From contig NZ_CP178543.1 in assembly GCF_047276495.1 (NCBI RefSeq), forward strand, positions 6,014,001-6,078,000: a DNA stretch of 64,000 nt. The letters are read 5' to 3'. Origin of the DNA: Capilliphycus salinus (GTDB lineage Bacteria > Cyanobacteriota > Cyanobacteriia > Cyanobacteriales > Microcoleaceae). The position numbers and the translations under genes are program-made. This document shows, one piece after another, positions 35,637 through 45,034 of the stretch. How positions within the stretch are numbered: position 1 is the stretch's first letter; the number at the start of each line of letters is the position of its first letter. The notes under the pieces are model-generated. The model saw only the letters and a list, made by a program, of their open reading frames with translations, was not told the DNA's origin and ran no database searches.

Positions 35637-38600
35637 ATGGAAACAGCCCTCGATCAATTTTGGACTTTCATCTGGGGATCGCTTACCCTCAATCAAGAAG
35701 TTTACACCCAAATCCACACAATTCCCGGAGGAAATACAATCACACTAATGATCGTCATTGCGGCGGGATTATCCCAAGCAATTGGTCAATGCGTTGTTTT
35801 ATTCATTAACCGAGTCAAACCCCTGCGTTTTTTGTTCAGTCTGGGTATCGCCGCCATTTTATTTGGCTTTGCATACGTTTTTTGGGCGATAAGTGTCTGG
35901 TTTGTCAGTCATTTCTTATCGGGAACTCAACTGGGTGAATTTGAATTATTCACCGTTTTACGAACCTTAGGACTCAGCTACGCTCCCTTACTTTTTAGCT
36001 TTTTAATTGGCTTACCTTACTTTGGTATACCGATTTTTATTTTATTGTCGCTGTGGAGTTTGTTAACAGAAATTGTCGGATTACAAACCCTGACAAATTT
36101 GGGAACTTGGGAAGCATTTGTCTGTGCAGGAATTGGTTGGGTTGTGTTTCAAATTCTTCAACGAACCGTCGGCCGTCCAATTGTCGCTTTGGGACGATGG
36201 ATACAAAACAAAGTCGCCGGTACAAAACTCGTCACAGACCGTCAAGGACTCGAAGAAATCATTTCAGCCGGAAATCCAATCACCCTGAGCGACGTCAGCA
36301 ACGAAGTTTTAATCGAAGCCAGCACCACAGTTCAAAAGGGAAATTCACAGCGAAAACTATCTCGGTTGAAACTAATTTTTATCGGGTTTTCCGCTTTTTT
36401 AATCGTCATTTTATTATCGATAAACTATCAAATTGGAATTGTGGCTTGGTATCGAACCTTAGGCGTCACCGTCCAACTGATTCTTAACTTAATGGGTATT
36501 AGTTTAGTCGCTCTATTTATTTCCATTCTCTTAACTCCGTTAGAAGCATTAGGATGGTGGGCGGGATGGTACGGATCGGAACCTTTAGAATACTTAGGAA
36601 CTCCAGTCGAAACGATTTCTTCCTCGACTAAAATTGATCGCTATGTCATGTATTTAGACGGCATCAATCAGGGTTCCTATGAATATCTTCCGAGCGTTAA
36701 ACAGTTACTCAATGAATTGGCATCTGTTCTTCCCCCCAATGTTTTAATTGTCCAGGGAATTATGCCCTATTCCGTCACCAACAGCACCCTCAGCGACAAC
36801 CCCATCTCCGGTTTTTTGTGGCGAATTATTGAGTCAATTTCTTTAAAAAAACCAGCCAATCCTATCGGTTTAATCATCAATATTCGTAATATTGTCGCCG
36901 TCGCAATTTCAGCCGATCCCCGTTACGGCCCGATTCAAAATCAAGGTTTAGCACAGGTTTTATTTAACAGTTTGGTGAGTTTTGGTTATCCCGTTGGCAG
37001 TCAAATTCCAGTCACATTAATTGGCTACAGTGGTGGCGGTCAAATGTCGATGGGAGCGGTTTCTTTTCTAAAGCAAACCCTCGATGCACCTGTAGAGGTC
37101 ATTTCCCTCGCAGGTGTGATCAGTGGAAATACGGGGGCGATGCAAGTTGAACAGCTTTATCACCTTTTTGGCAACAAAGATCGGGTCGAACAATTGGGGC
37201 CGATTATGTTTCCCGGACGTTGGCCGCTTTGGTTTCTTTCTAATTGGAATTGTGCCAAACGTCGAGGTAAAATTTCCTTAATTTCTCTCGGATCTGTCGG
37301 TCATAACGGCCCAACCGGACCAATGGCGGCCGAGGCGGTTTTACCGGATGGTCGGACTCATCTTCAACAAACTGTCGATATTATCACCGGAATTTTATTA
37401 AAAGATTGGGAAAAAACCGGCTTAGATCCGCAAGAATTTATAAGAATTAGCAACTACGAACGTTATAAAACCGCCCTATTTAATCAGCCGAGTTATTATC
37501 CTCTCAATCAACGGATTAACCGGGAATATTATCAACCGGTTGGCACTTGGATCGGACGTTTAATTTTACCTTCCGCAGCAGATCGTCAAAACGTGAAAGG
37601 GGTTTTGTTAGAAATTTATCATGCTGATGAGCGTCAGAAACATCGTATCGGTCAGATTGTTAATTTACGTTGGAGTAATGAAACTCGCGTACAAACTTAC
37701 GTTAAATTAGTCACCCAAGATGTTAATTTTATCGATCAAGCTTATCTCAGTCAACGGCAAGGAAATATTCACCCGGAACGAATTAATGGTTGGGAAAAAG
37801 TTGATCCCTTAGAGTCCTTAGCCGGGGCTTTACCCGAGGATGATATTATTGTTAAACTGCCCGATCCCGTTGTTGTAAAAGACACCGGTGCCGAACGTCC
37901 TACACTTTATATTAATCGCGATCCGATACAAATTACCGGGCGGTTTTATGGGTTCGTTAAAATTGTGCAGTTTCGAGGCGGCGATTTATTTGCAGTTCGT
38001 CATTATAACCGTCAATCTCAACAGTTTGATGGTTTAGAAGAAATCGTTTACATTCCCACCGTTATTGCCAATCGAAATGGTATTTTTCCCTCCAGCAATT
38101 ACGAACTAGAAAAATCCCCCCTCAACCCCTCAGGTTGGTACATTTATGGGGCAAAAAATACAGAAGGAATGTTTGTCGTTACCGCCATTGCACCCCGTTT
38201 ATTGTTTTCTTTAAAACCGGATCGGGTAATTAGAGGGAAAAAGGCAACCCTCAACTTTATGAACTTCCACGCTTGGGATAATACCGTTGAAAATAAAGGT
38301 CACGTTTATACCACGTTCCTTGACCCGGAAATTGATAATAATCTTAACATAAAATTCCCCCATTGGCAAGAGGGAGAACGGGCGTTACTCATGCACGTTT
38401 TTGGGGGAATAGGCGGGAAAAAACCCGAGTTTTCGCCCTTCGGAATTTTCTTCGGTCACTTTGCTTTTGGACTCGCCAAAGTGATTCGCGATCCTCTCAG
38501 CAATGAACTCCGATTTGATATCGAATATCGCCAAATTTATACCCACAATAGCAGCGGAATTACCTCGGGAACTTTAGACTGGACAAGATATATGGGGGCG

Positions 38601-39272
38601 CGTCAGTGGGGATGGTTGGGGTGCCGTCCGACTTGCGATGTTTTGGTGAAATTTAGTCCGTTAACCGAAGATTATGATTTTGATGGGTTAACTTTTTCTC
38701 CCCTCAATTATGTGATGAATGAACTGGAAATTATGGCGGCGCGATATCGCATTGGAGATGGTACCGGCACGACATTTGTGAGTGCGATTAATTCTTGTGT
38801 TCAAGACTCCAGTCAAGCGTTTTATACGGCTTTATTGCGGATGATGGCGGAGATGGAATTGAATCCTCTGATTATGAAATGGCTAAAAGAACATCCTCGC
38901 CACGAACAAACTCAGCGGTTTATTTTATTAGTTGATTTGGTTAAAAATTTACAGCGATATCTCACACCCCTCAAAAAAGTTAGACCCGATTGGCGTTATA
39001 ATATGTCTACATTGGGCAGTTTTCCCATAGAAACGCCCGGAGAAACGCTGTTAAAAGTAGTTGCGAGTTGGCGAACTTTACTTCCCCGTTGGACTTGCGA
39101 TCAAGTTGCGATGATTTTCTTACAGTTAGGGGCTTCTTTGTGGCTAATTCGGACTAACCAAGTGGGCGGAAATGATCCTAGTATTGCGCCCATCGCACCT
39201 ACAGATTTTTCTATTGCTGTTCCCAAAATTAAACAATCTAAGCACATTCATAAAGCCATCGGATCGGATTAA
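35637..39272 (+). CDS. Large membrane protein: Yip1-like N-terminus and alpha/beta-hydrolase-like domain
   Basis: 1211 residues. The first ~200 residues hold five or six membrane helices in a Yip1-like arrangement, then another helix pair (about 250-300). A hydrolase-like domain (about 330-620) has a nucleophile elbow G-Y-S-G-G-G with Ser465 and Q-G-I-M-P-Y-S upstream. The C-terminal 580 residues, of unknown fold, include G-D-G-T-G near 1040 followed by S-C-V-Q-D-S. I do not recognise a characterised protein. Lipase or acyl-hydrolase activity at the membrane is inferred from the elbow alone. The long beta-rich middle (about 620-900) is of unknown fold. Coding is certain from length and composition. 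Confidence 0.8.
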   Translation: METALDQFWTFIWGSLTLNQEVYTQIHTIPGGNTITLMIVIAAGLSQAIGQCVVLFINRVKPLRFLFSLGIAAILFGFAYVFWAISVWFVSHFLSGTQLGEFELFTVLRTLGLSYAPLLFSFLIGLPYFGIPIFILLSLWSLLTEIVGLQTLTNLGTWEAFVCAGIGWVVFQILQRTVGRPIVALGRWIQNKVAGTKLVTDRQGLEEIISAGNPITLSDVSNEVLIEASTTVQKGNSQRKLSRLKLIFIGFSAFLIVILLSINYQIGIVAWYRTLGVTVQLILNLMGISLVALFISILLTPLEALGWWAGWYGSEPLEYLGTPVETISSSTKIDRYVMYLDGINQGSYEYLPSVKQLLNELASVLPPNVLIVQGIMPYSVTNSTLSDNPISGFLWRIIESISLKKPANPIGLIINIRNIVAVAISADPRYGPIQNQGLAQVLFNSLVSFGYPVGSQIPVTLIGYSGGGQMSMGAVSFLKQTLDAPVEVISLAGVISGNTGAMQVEQLYHLFGNKDRVEQLGPIMFPGRWPLWFLSNWNCAKRRGKISLISLGSVGHNGPTGPMAAEAVLPDGRTHLQQTVDIITGILLKDWEKTGLDPQEFIRISNYERYKTALFNQPSYYPLNQRINREYYQPVGTWIGRLILPSAADRQNVKGVLLEIYHADERQKHRIGQIVNLRWSNETRVQTYVKLVTQDVNFIDQAYLSQRQGNIHPERINGWEKVDPLESLAGALPEDDIIVKLPDPVVVKDTGAERPTLYINRDPIQITGRFYGFVKIVQFRGGDLFAVRHYNRQSQQFDGLEEIVYIPTVIANRNGIFPSSNYELEKSPLNPSGWYIYGAKNTEGMFVVTAIAPRLLFSLKPDRVIRGKKATLNFMNFHAWDNTVENKGHVYTTFLDPEIDNNLNIKFPHWQEGERALLMHVFGGIGGKKPEFSPFGIFFGHFAFGLAKVIRDPLSNELRFDIEYRQIYTHNSSGITSGTLDWTRYMGARQWGWLGCRPTCDVLVKFSPLTEDYDFDGLTFSPLNYVMNELEIMAARYRIGDGTGTTFVSAINSCVQDSSQAFYTALLRMMAEMELNPLIMKWLKEHPRHEQTQRFILLVDLVKNLQRYLTPLKKVRPDWRYNMSTLGSFPIETPGETLLKVVASWRTLLPRWTCDQVAMIFLQLGASLWLIRTNQVGGNDPSIAPIAPTDFSIAVPKIKQSKHIHKAIGSD

Positions 39273-39338
39273 ATTTCTTCTAGTTTTCTCCCGAAAAGTT
39301 ATCGGAATATCGGTAGAGTTTTTATTTTGTAAATTCCC

Positions 39339-40004
39339 TTATAAAACTTGAAACGATTCAAAAAACCGCCGGCTGAATTCTGATAAATCCGAGGGACTTT
39401 TTTGATTGACACCCAACACATAAACCCGATTATTGATCAGATAAAATTGCAAATAAATCTTTTCAGTTTCATTCGATAAAATCGTTGAATAACTGGGATA
39501 TTGTTTTTGAACTTCTGATGGATTACCAATAACTTTAAACTGAGTATCGCTAATAATATAGTTCATAATTTCCTCAAAAACTTGATTAATATTACCGAGA
39601 TTGGCAGAGTTTACAACCCCAGAATAAGCTACAATAAATCGAGAGTTTGGTTGATTTGTACTCATAACTTCAAACTCTAAAGTCTTATCTAAAATTGGAA
39701 CCGAACGAACTTCATCCGTTTGAATTCCAGCCGGTATCCACACCGTAAAACCGCCTTCGCGAGAAATCATTTTTTGCCATCTAAGTTCGCCCGTATCGAC
39801 CGTTAATAAAGAATCATCTTGAGGAGAAGATTGTCTTTCTAACTGTTGAATTTCCCGGTCAAGTTGACGATATCCATCCTCAAAAAAAGTCGGACGATTC
39901 GGCTGAATTTGAGCAAAAGCAATAGAATTTAAACCCCACAGACTCAAAAACAAAACCCGCAAAACAAGATAATTTAGCCCGTTCACTCTGTTCATCTCAT
40001 TCAC
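39339..40004 (-). CDS. Secreted hypothetical protein, 221 aa
   Basis: The N-terminus has a signal peptide (YLVLRVLFLSLWGLNSIAFA). The rest is a mixed alpha/beta domain with no cysteines (RWQKMISREGGFTVWIPAG, LEFEVMSTNQPNSRFIVAYSG, QFYLINNRVYVLGV). It resembles the many cyanobacterial exported proteins of PsbP- or DUF-like fold that follow this E-G-G-F-x-V-x-x-P pattern; the assignment is tentative. It is convergent with the Yip1-hydrolase gene. Confidence 0.7.
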   Translation of the reverse strand: MNEMNRVNGLNYLVLRVLFLSLWGLNSIAFAQIQPNRPTFFEDGYRQLDREIQQLERQSSPQDDSLLTVDTGELRWQKMISREGGFTVWIPAGIQTDEVRSVPILDKTLEFEVMSTNQPNSRFIVAYSGVVNSANLGNINQVFEEIMNYIISDTQFKVIGNPSEVQKQYPSYSTILSNETEKIYLQFYLINNRVYVLGVNQKSPSDLSEFSRRFFESFQVL

Positions 40005-40288
40005 CCGATCTTTAAAGTAAATAAACTCCCATTATATCAAGTATAAAGCGGATTTAAGCAGAGTTTTATCCCAAAGATGCCCCATATATCTACCTTAAAT
40101 CAGTTTAACTCAAGCCGCGTTTATGCTATGCTAATGAATATCTGTTGAGCGGTTTAAAGGTTTTCCCTCGAGAAGCCTTTGAGGATTTATTCCCTTGAAC
40201 CTATCTTAAACAAGCTGTTCCGTTTTCTGAATCCAATCAGAATTCAATCCTAAATATTCCTCTAAACTTACACCCAAATTAGATTAAT

Positions 40289-41632
40289 ATGGCTGCTACC
40301 CTGGCTTTAATTGCACATGATCGCAAAAAAGACGAACTGGTTGATTTTATCTTACAATATCAAGGTATTTTTGCCCGCTATCATTTGATTGCCACCGAAA
40401 CAACAGCACAGCGAATTCAACAGGGAACAAACTTACCGGTTGAACAAATGCTTTCCGGGTCCCAAGGGGGAGATGTACAAATTGCAGCCCAAGTTGCCGA
40501 GGGAAAAATATTAGCCGTTATTTTCTTAATCGATCCGCTTTTTTCTCAACCCCACGAACCCGATATTCAACTCTTTCAGCGCATTTGTGCGGTTCATAAT
40601 GTTCCTTTAGCGATTAATATTTCTACCGCAGAAACGATCATCGAAAAACTGCGACAATCTCGAATTGCTCACCTCATTTTTAATCCGGTTGCGGGTCACG
40701 GAAACGCCGAACAAGAGTTATCTTTAATTCGCCAATTACTCGAACCGCATATGCACTTGCGAGTTCATCAAACCACGCCCAATGAAAGTGCAGAAGACCT
40801 CACAAAACAAGCGATAGAAACCGATCCCGATCTGGTGATTGCCAGCGGAGGAGATGGTACAATTTCAGCAGTAGCCGGAATGTTAATTGGCACTCAAATT
40901 CCCTTGGGTGTGATTCCCAGAGGCACCGCCAACGCTTTCGCCGTCGCGTTAGGAATTCCCCTGGCTTTAACGCCCATTAGAAGCGCTTGTCAGGTGATTA
41001 TTAATGGGAATACGAGGGTTGTAGATGCGGCTTCTTGTAACCAACGACCGATGATTTTACTCGCAGGAATTGGCTACGAAGCCGAAACCATTGACAAAGC
41101 AACCCGAGAAATGAAAGAACAATGGGGAGCATTAGCTTATTTAATCGCCGGATGGAAACAACTCAACCAACAAGAATTATTTGAATCAGAAATTGAGGTC
41201 GAAAATCAAGTTTATCAAGTCACTTCCTCCGCAGCAATTACCGTCGCAAACGCCGCGCCTCCCACTTCAGTTTTAGCCCAAGGAAAAGGAGAAGTTATCT
41301 TTGATGATAATAAACTGGATGTGACGATTGCCACCGTTCAAACTCAGGAAGAAAAACCCCTAATTAATCCCAGATTTAGAGCCGTTGCTACAATGATTAA
41401 TATGCTCGGTGCCGCCTTGATTAAAACCAATCCCGAACTTCCCGATGTTTATCACTTCAGGACTCAGCGCATCAAACTGACAACAAACCCCCCGCAAAAA
41501 ATAGTTGTAGACGGGGAAATGATTGGTACAACTCCGGTAGAAATTGAATGTATTCCCGACGCTTTAACCGTCTTTGTTCCCAAAAATAATGGTTCAGAAA
41601 AGGGTTGGGATAGGCAAGAATCCCTCAGTTGA
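40289..41632 (+). CDS. Methylglyoxal synthase fused to diacylglycerol/lipid kinase domain
   Basis: The N-terminus (about 1-125) is methylglyoxal synthase, which turns dihydroxyacetone phosphate into methylglyoxal and phosphate. All signature residues occur: H10-D11, D62 in GSQGGDVQ, D82 in F-L-I-D-P-L, and H89/D92 in PHEPD. Residues about 130-440 are a YegS/LCB5-like lipid kinase: NPVAGHGNAE, S-G-G-D-G-T near 193, IPRGTANAFA. It phosphorylates diacylglycerol or a similar lipid with ATP. Methylglyoxal synthases are normally about 150 residues and free-standing, so the fusion is notable. Joining the two could balance triose phosphate and lipid precursor pools; inference. It lies 40 bases before an aminopeptidase gene. 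Confidence 0.88.
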   Translation: MAATLALIAHDRKKDELVDFILQYQGIFARYHLIATETTAQRIQQGTNLPVEQMLSGSQGGDVQIAAQVAEGKILAVIFLIDPLFSQPHEPDIQLFQRICAVHNVPLAINISTAETIIEKLRQSRIAHLIFNPVAGHGNAEQELSLIRQLLEPHMHLRVHQTTPNESAEDLTKQAIETDPDLVIASGGDGTISAVAGMLIGTQIPLGVIPRGTANAFAVALGIPLALTPIRSACQVIINGNTRVVDAASCNQRPMILLAGIGYEAETIDKATREMKEQWGALAYLIAGWKQLNQQELFESEIEVENQVYQVTSSAAITVANAAPPTSVLAQGKGEVIFDDNKLDVTIATVQTQEEKPLINPRFRAVATMINMLGAALIKTNPELPDVYHFRTQRIKLTTNPPQKIVVDGEMIGTTPVEIECIPDALTVFVPKNNGSEKGWDRQESLS

Positions 41633-41672
41633 ATTATCATAAATGAAACCCTGAAATTTTCCGCCAATTCTC

Positions 41673-43055
41673 ATGGAATTACTCACTCAACCCCAACACC
41701 TGGCTCAAGCTTTACGTTCGAGACGAGAACAACTCGCCAAACTGATTAATTTTCCCGTTGTTCTCTGGTCGGGCGGTTATCGTTCGCGCAATTTTCCCGC
41801 CAATACTTACCCCTTTCGCGCCAGCAGTCACTTTCTCTACTTCGCCGGACTTCCCCTCGAAAATACGGTGATTCGCCTTGAAAACGGTCAACTGCACCTG
41901 TTTAAAGACGATCCTCCCGCCAGTTCCGCCCTCTGGCATGGAGAAATGCCGAAACGTGATACAATAGCTGAAATCATCGGCGCCGATGGGGCGTTTCCCC
42001 TGAGCGAGTTGGCGTCTCGGGTGGACAATGCGGCGACAATTTTAGTCCAAGACCCGATTACCCAAACCCAACAGGTTCAACTCCTCAACCGTCCGGTTCA
42101 TCCGCCTAAAACTGCAACGGGCATTGATTTAGAACTGATTCAAGCGGTGATCAAATTGCGCTCGTGTCACGATGAAGCCGCTTTAACAGAACTTCGCCAA
42201 GCCGCCCAAATTAGCATCGAAGCCCACAAAGCGGGGATGGCAGCCACAACCCGAGCGAAAACTGAAGCGCAGATTCGGGCAGAAATGGAAAAGGTTATAG
42301 TTTCCCACAATACCCAGTGTGCTTATAATAGCATTGTCACGGTTCACGGTCAAGTCCTGCACAACGAAGAATATTTTCACCCCCTACAAACGGGGGATTT
42401 ACTGTTAGCTGATGTCGGTGCGGAGACCACAACGGGATGGGCGGCAGATATCACCCGAACTTGGCCGGTTTCCGGTCAATTTTCCCCAACGCAACGGGAG
42501 ATTTATGAACTCGTTTTAGCCGCCCACGATGCTTGTATTGAACAGATGAAACCGGGCGTAGAATATCGGGATATTCATCTGTTGGCGGGTTTAAAAATAG
42601 CGGAAGGACTGGTTGATTTAGGGATATTAAACGGCGAACCGAGCGATTTAGTTGAACGGGATGCTCACGCTTTATTTTTCCCGCACGGAATCGGTCATTT
42701 GTTGGGGTTAGACGTGCATGATATGGAAGATTTAGGAGATTTAGCCGGATACGAACAAGGAAGAACCCGAAGCGAACGGTTTGGGTTGGGATATTTGCGA
42801 TTAAATCGTCCGTTAAAAGCCGGAATGCTGGTAACAATTGAACCGGGTTTTTATCAAGTTCCGGCTATTTTGAACGATTCAGAAAATCGGGATAAATATC
42901 AAAATGTGGTTAATTGGGAGAAGTTAGAAAAATTTGCAGATGTGCGGGGAATTCGCATCGAAGATGATGTTTTAATTACCGAAACTGGAACCGAAGTGTT
43001 AACGGAAGATTTACCCAACCAAGCCAATCAAATTGAAGCCTTAGTTCAAGGTTAA
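41673..43055 (+). CDS. Xaa-Pro aminopeptidase (aminopeptidase P, M24B)
   Basis: A two-domain aminopeptidase P that cleaves the N-terminal residue before proline. The N-terminal domain (about 1-150; YPFRASSHFLYFAG) precedes a pita-bread catalytic domain (about 170-440). The binuclear metal ligands show in ADVGAE...AADITRTWP, HGIGHLLGLDVHD and TIEPGFY, with E-D in R-I-E-D-D-V-L. Length 460 is typical. Adjacent to the methylglyoxal synthase-kinase gene in the same direction, 40 bases downstream, so possibly co-transcribed. Confidence 0.93.
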   Translation: MELLTQPQHLAQALRSRREQLAKLINFPVVLWSGGYRSRNFPANTYPFRASSHFLYFAGLPLENTVIRLENGQLHLFKDDPPASSALWHGEMPKRDTIAEIIGADGAFPLSELASRVDNAATILVQDPITQTQQVQLLNRPVHPPKTATGIDLELIQAVIKLRSCHDEAALTELRQAAQISIEAHKAGMAATTRAKTEAQIRAEMEKVIVSHNTQCAYNSIVTVHGQVLHNEEYFHPLQTGDLLLADVGAETTTGWAADITRTWPVSGQFSPTQREIYELVLAAHDACIEQMKPGVEYRDIHLLAGLKIAEGLVDLGILNGEPSDLVERDAHALFFPHGIGHLLGLDVHDMEDLGDLAGYEQGRTRSERFGLGYLRLNRPLKAGMLVTIEPGFYQVPAILNDSENRDKYQNVVNWEKLEKFADVRGIRIEDDVLITETGTEVLTEDLPNQANQIEALVQG

Positions 43056-43261
43056 TTCAGTCACCCGTCACCAGTTTTAACAGTTATTAGTAATCAGTGT
43101 ACCTCTGTATGAAGCCAGCCGATTGAAACTCCGAAGTTTATACTTTGGTTGTCTTCTTAAAAGAAAGGCACTCCAAAAAACTTTAAGCGAAAATCAGATA
43201 AAATCGGTTAGAGTAGAAATCTAAATTCAGAAAACGAGCTAAACATCGAGAAGCATAAACC

Positions 43262-44041
43262 ATGAATAAAACCCTTAACGCTTCTTTCTTCTCCCTGGCT
43301 ACAACAATCATTACCTCAGTTTTGATTTCCTTACCCGGAGAAGCCATTACCTTTGTTTCCAGTCGAAGCTCTTTAGACAGTAACGATCAATTAAATTGGT
43401 CAAGTTTGGGTCAAATTTTTAATCCTTTCGCACCAAACCCCAGCGCATTTTTACCCAATACTTTCTCAGCAACTTCTGAAAACGGACTTGAACTCACCGT
43501 TAATATTCCGACTTCATCTAACCCAGAAATTACCCCTCCTTTTATCTTTCAAACCGCATTCCCCCCCAACGGAATACCGACGAACTTTGCTAGCGGAGAC
43601 TTTCTATTATTTAGCGGATTTATTCCCGTTCCAACCGGGCCTTTTGTTCCGGCAATTGGCAATTCAGGGCCTATAGAAATTCAGTTTCAAACTCCCGTTA
43701 AAGCAGCCGGCACTCAATTCGCTGTAGATGATACGTTTGAGTATACCGCCTTGGTTTCCGCCTTCGATCAAAATAATACCTTGCTCGGCAGTTTTTCTAT
43801 TCCCGGAACTTCCTCACTCACCCTCGATAATTCAGCCGTTTTCTTAGGGGTAAGTAGCGATACGGCTAATATTGCTAAACTGGTCTTTAACAGTTCCGAA
43901 CCCCAACGGGCGATCGCCATCAATCAACTGAGTTTTGTAACCGCCAATACAGATATTCCCGAACCAGTTTCTACAGCAAGTTTCATCGGTTTTGGCCTGT
44001 TGGGTTTGGGGTTAAAATCAAGCCAAAAATCTCAACCTTGA
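43262..44041 (+). CDS. PEP-CTERM sorting domain protein
   Basis: A signal peptide at the N-terminus and, at the C-terminus, P-E-P-V followed by a hydrophobic helix (STASFIGFGLLGLGL) and a basic tail, the PEP-CTERM sorting signal. Between them lies a beta-rich domain of about 200 residues. PEP-CTERM proteins are handled by an exosortase, which is not in this window, and usually end up in the matrix or sheath. The function of this member is unknown. Confidence 0.82.
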   Translation: MNKTLNASFFSLATTIITSVLISLPGEAITFVSSRSSLDSNDQLNWSSLGQIFNPFAPNPSAFLPNTFSATSENGLELTVNIPTSSNPEITPPFIFQTAFPPNGIPTNFASGDFLLFSGFIPVPTGPFVPAIGNSGPIEIQFQTPVKAAGTQFAVDDTFEYTALVSAFDQNNTLLGSFSIPGTSSLTLDNSAVFLGVSSDTANIAKLVFNSSEPQRAIAINQLSFVTANTDIPEPVSTASFIGFGLLGLGLKSSQKSQP

Positions 44042-44159
44042 CCGCTAATATTTACAAAACCTCAAAAAGATTGTAAGATAGAAAAGACTGATTTTATCAG
44101 AAAAAACGGCTTCAATTTTCGTCAAACGAGTATCTACCTCTACCCCAAATTATCAGTCT

Positions 44160-44432
44160 GTGGCTTATCGATTTTATAACTTTAAACCCAACGGACAAAG
44201 TAACCCCGATGGTTCACCTTGTCAGGGAATTATTTATCGAAGTTTCACGCTGCAATCCTATGCAGATCAAAACTGGCTAGAAACCCATCAATATATTCCA
44301 GGTTCAGCAAGATTACAAGGAACATCTACATTCGTTCCCCTCAACTTTTTTGAACCCCAACCCCTTCCCCGAAAAAAATCGGTTATCCGGCAATCTTTCC
44401 CACGAATTTACGCATCCGCAGGATTGAGATGA
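44160..44432 (+). CDS. Small hypothetical protein, 90 aa, GTG start
   Basis: The reading frame starts at a GTG (44160) and gives a polar protein with aromatic and Gln/Asn-rich composition (YRFYNFKPNGQSNPDGSP). Its last 25 bases overlap the 3' end of the convergent TspO gene (44408). No family recognised. Composition is protein-like, so I keep it at modest confidence. Confidence 0.45.
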   Translation: MAYRFYNFKPNGQSNPDGSPCQGIIYRSFTLQSYADQNWLETHQYIPGSARLQGTSTFVPLNFFEPQPLPRKKSVIRQSFPRIYASAGLR

Positions 44433-44884
44433 GCCATTTTCCAAGTCACATAAGTTCCGATAGGACTCCAAAGAATATAAGGAAGTAAAAGAATAGCCGC
44501 CCATTTCTCAATGGGTAAAACACTAATGGCTAACATTGCACATAAAATCGCCCCCGTCCCGCCAATAATCGTCCCAATTTGTAGACTTCGGGTTTTACAC
44601 GTCACCGTCGTATAAGAGATAGTCACCACCTCAACTAATAAATACAATCCCATCAATAACCACGTTCCTAACGTTCCCGGTTCTTGTTCCCAAACAATCA
44701 CCGCAGACCAAGCCAAACCAATAAAAACAACCGTCCAAATCAAAGGAATCAACTTTTCAAAAACCAACCAACTCGGGCGTCGTAACCGTCCAAACCATTT
44801 CTGATCCTCAGAATTTAGAAAGACATTTCCCGCCAAAGCAACCACAAAAGCAACCGCTGCGATCACCATCCAAGACTTAATCAT
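44408..44884 (-). CDS. TspO/MBR family protein
   Basis: 158 residues with five membrane helices. The W-F-x-x-L-R-R-P-S-W near residues 30-40 and P-L-I-W-T-V-V-F-I are those of TspO (the tryptophan-rich sensory protein), which binds porphyrins and related ligands in the membrane and influences tetrapyrrole/stress responses. The C-terminal P-Y-I-L-W-S-P-I-G-T-Y supports this. It overlaps the convergent small ORF by 25 bases. Confidence 0.75.
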   Translation of the reverse strand: MIKSWMVIAAVAFVVALAGNVFLNSEDQKWFGRLRRPSWLVFEKLIPLIWTVVFIGLAWSAVIVWEQEPGTLGTWLLMGLYLLVEVVTISYTTVTCKTRSLQIGTIIGGTGAILCAMLAISVLPIEKWAAILLLPYILWSPIGTYVTWKMAHLNPADA

Positions 44885-44929
44885 TAATACTAACTCCTTG
44901 GGGAATAGTGAAGCCGGAATGGGGAAAAT

Positions 44930-45016
44930 AGAACTAGGGAGAAAGCACTCATTGACAAATCCTTAGAAACCATCCGACTGACTCATTTTAATGGGTTTAT
45001 ACTTCTCCCTAGTTCT
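44930..45016. repeat. 87-bp element with 14-bp inverted repeats
   Basis: AGAACTAGGGAGAA at 44930-44943 is exactly mirrored by TTCTCCCTAGTTCT at 45003-45016. It lies between the TspO start (44884) and the stop of the next minus gene (45035). It may act as a terminator for that gene or be a small mobile remnant. Confidence 0.5.
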
Positions 45017-45034
45017 TCCTTGAGACAGATTTAC

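Noticed and set aside
40005..40288. Possible small RNA or riboswitch upstream of the methylglyoxal synthase-kinase gene
   Set aside because: No conserved riboswitch core or strong terminator-antiterminator pair was visible by eye.
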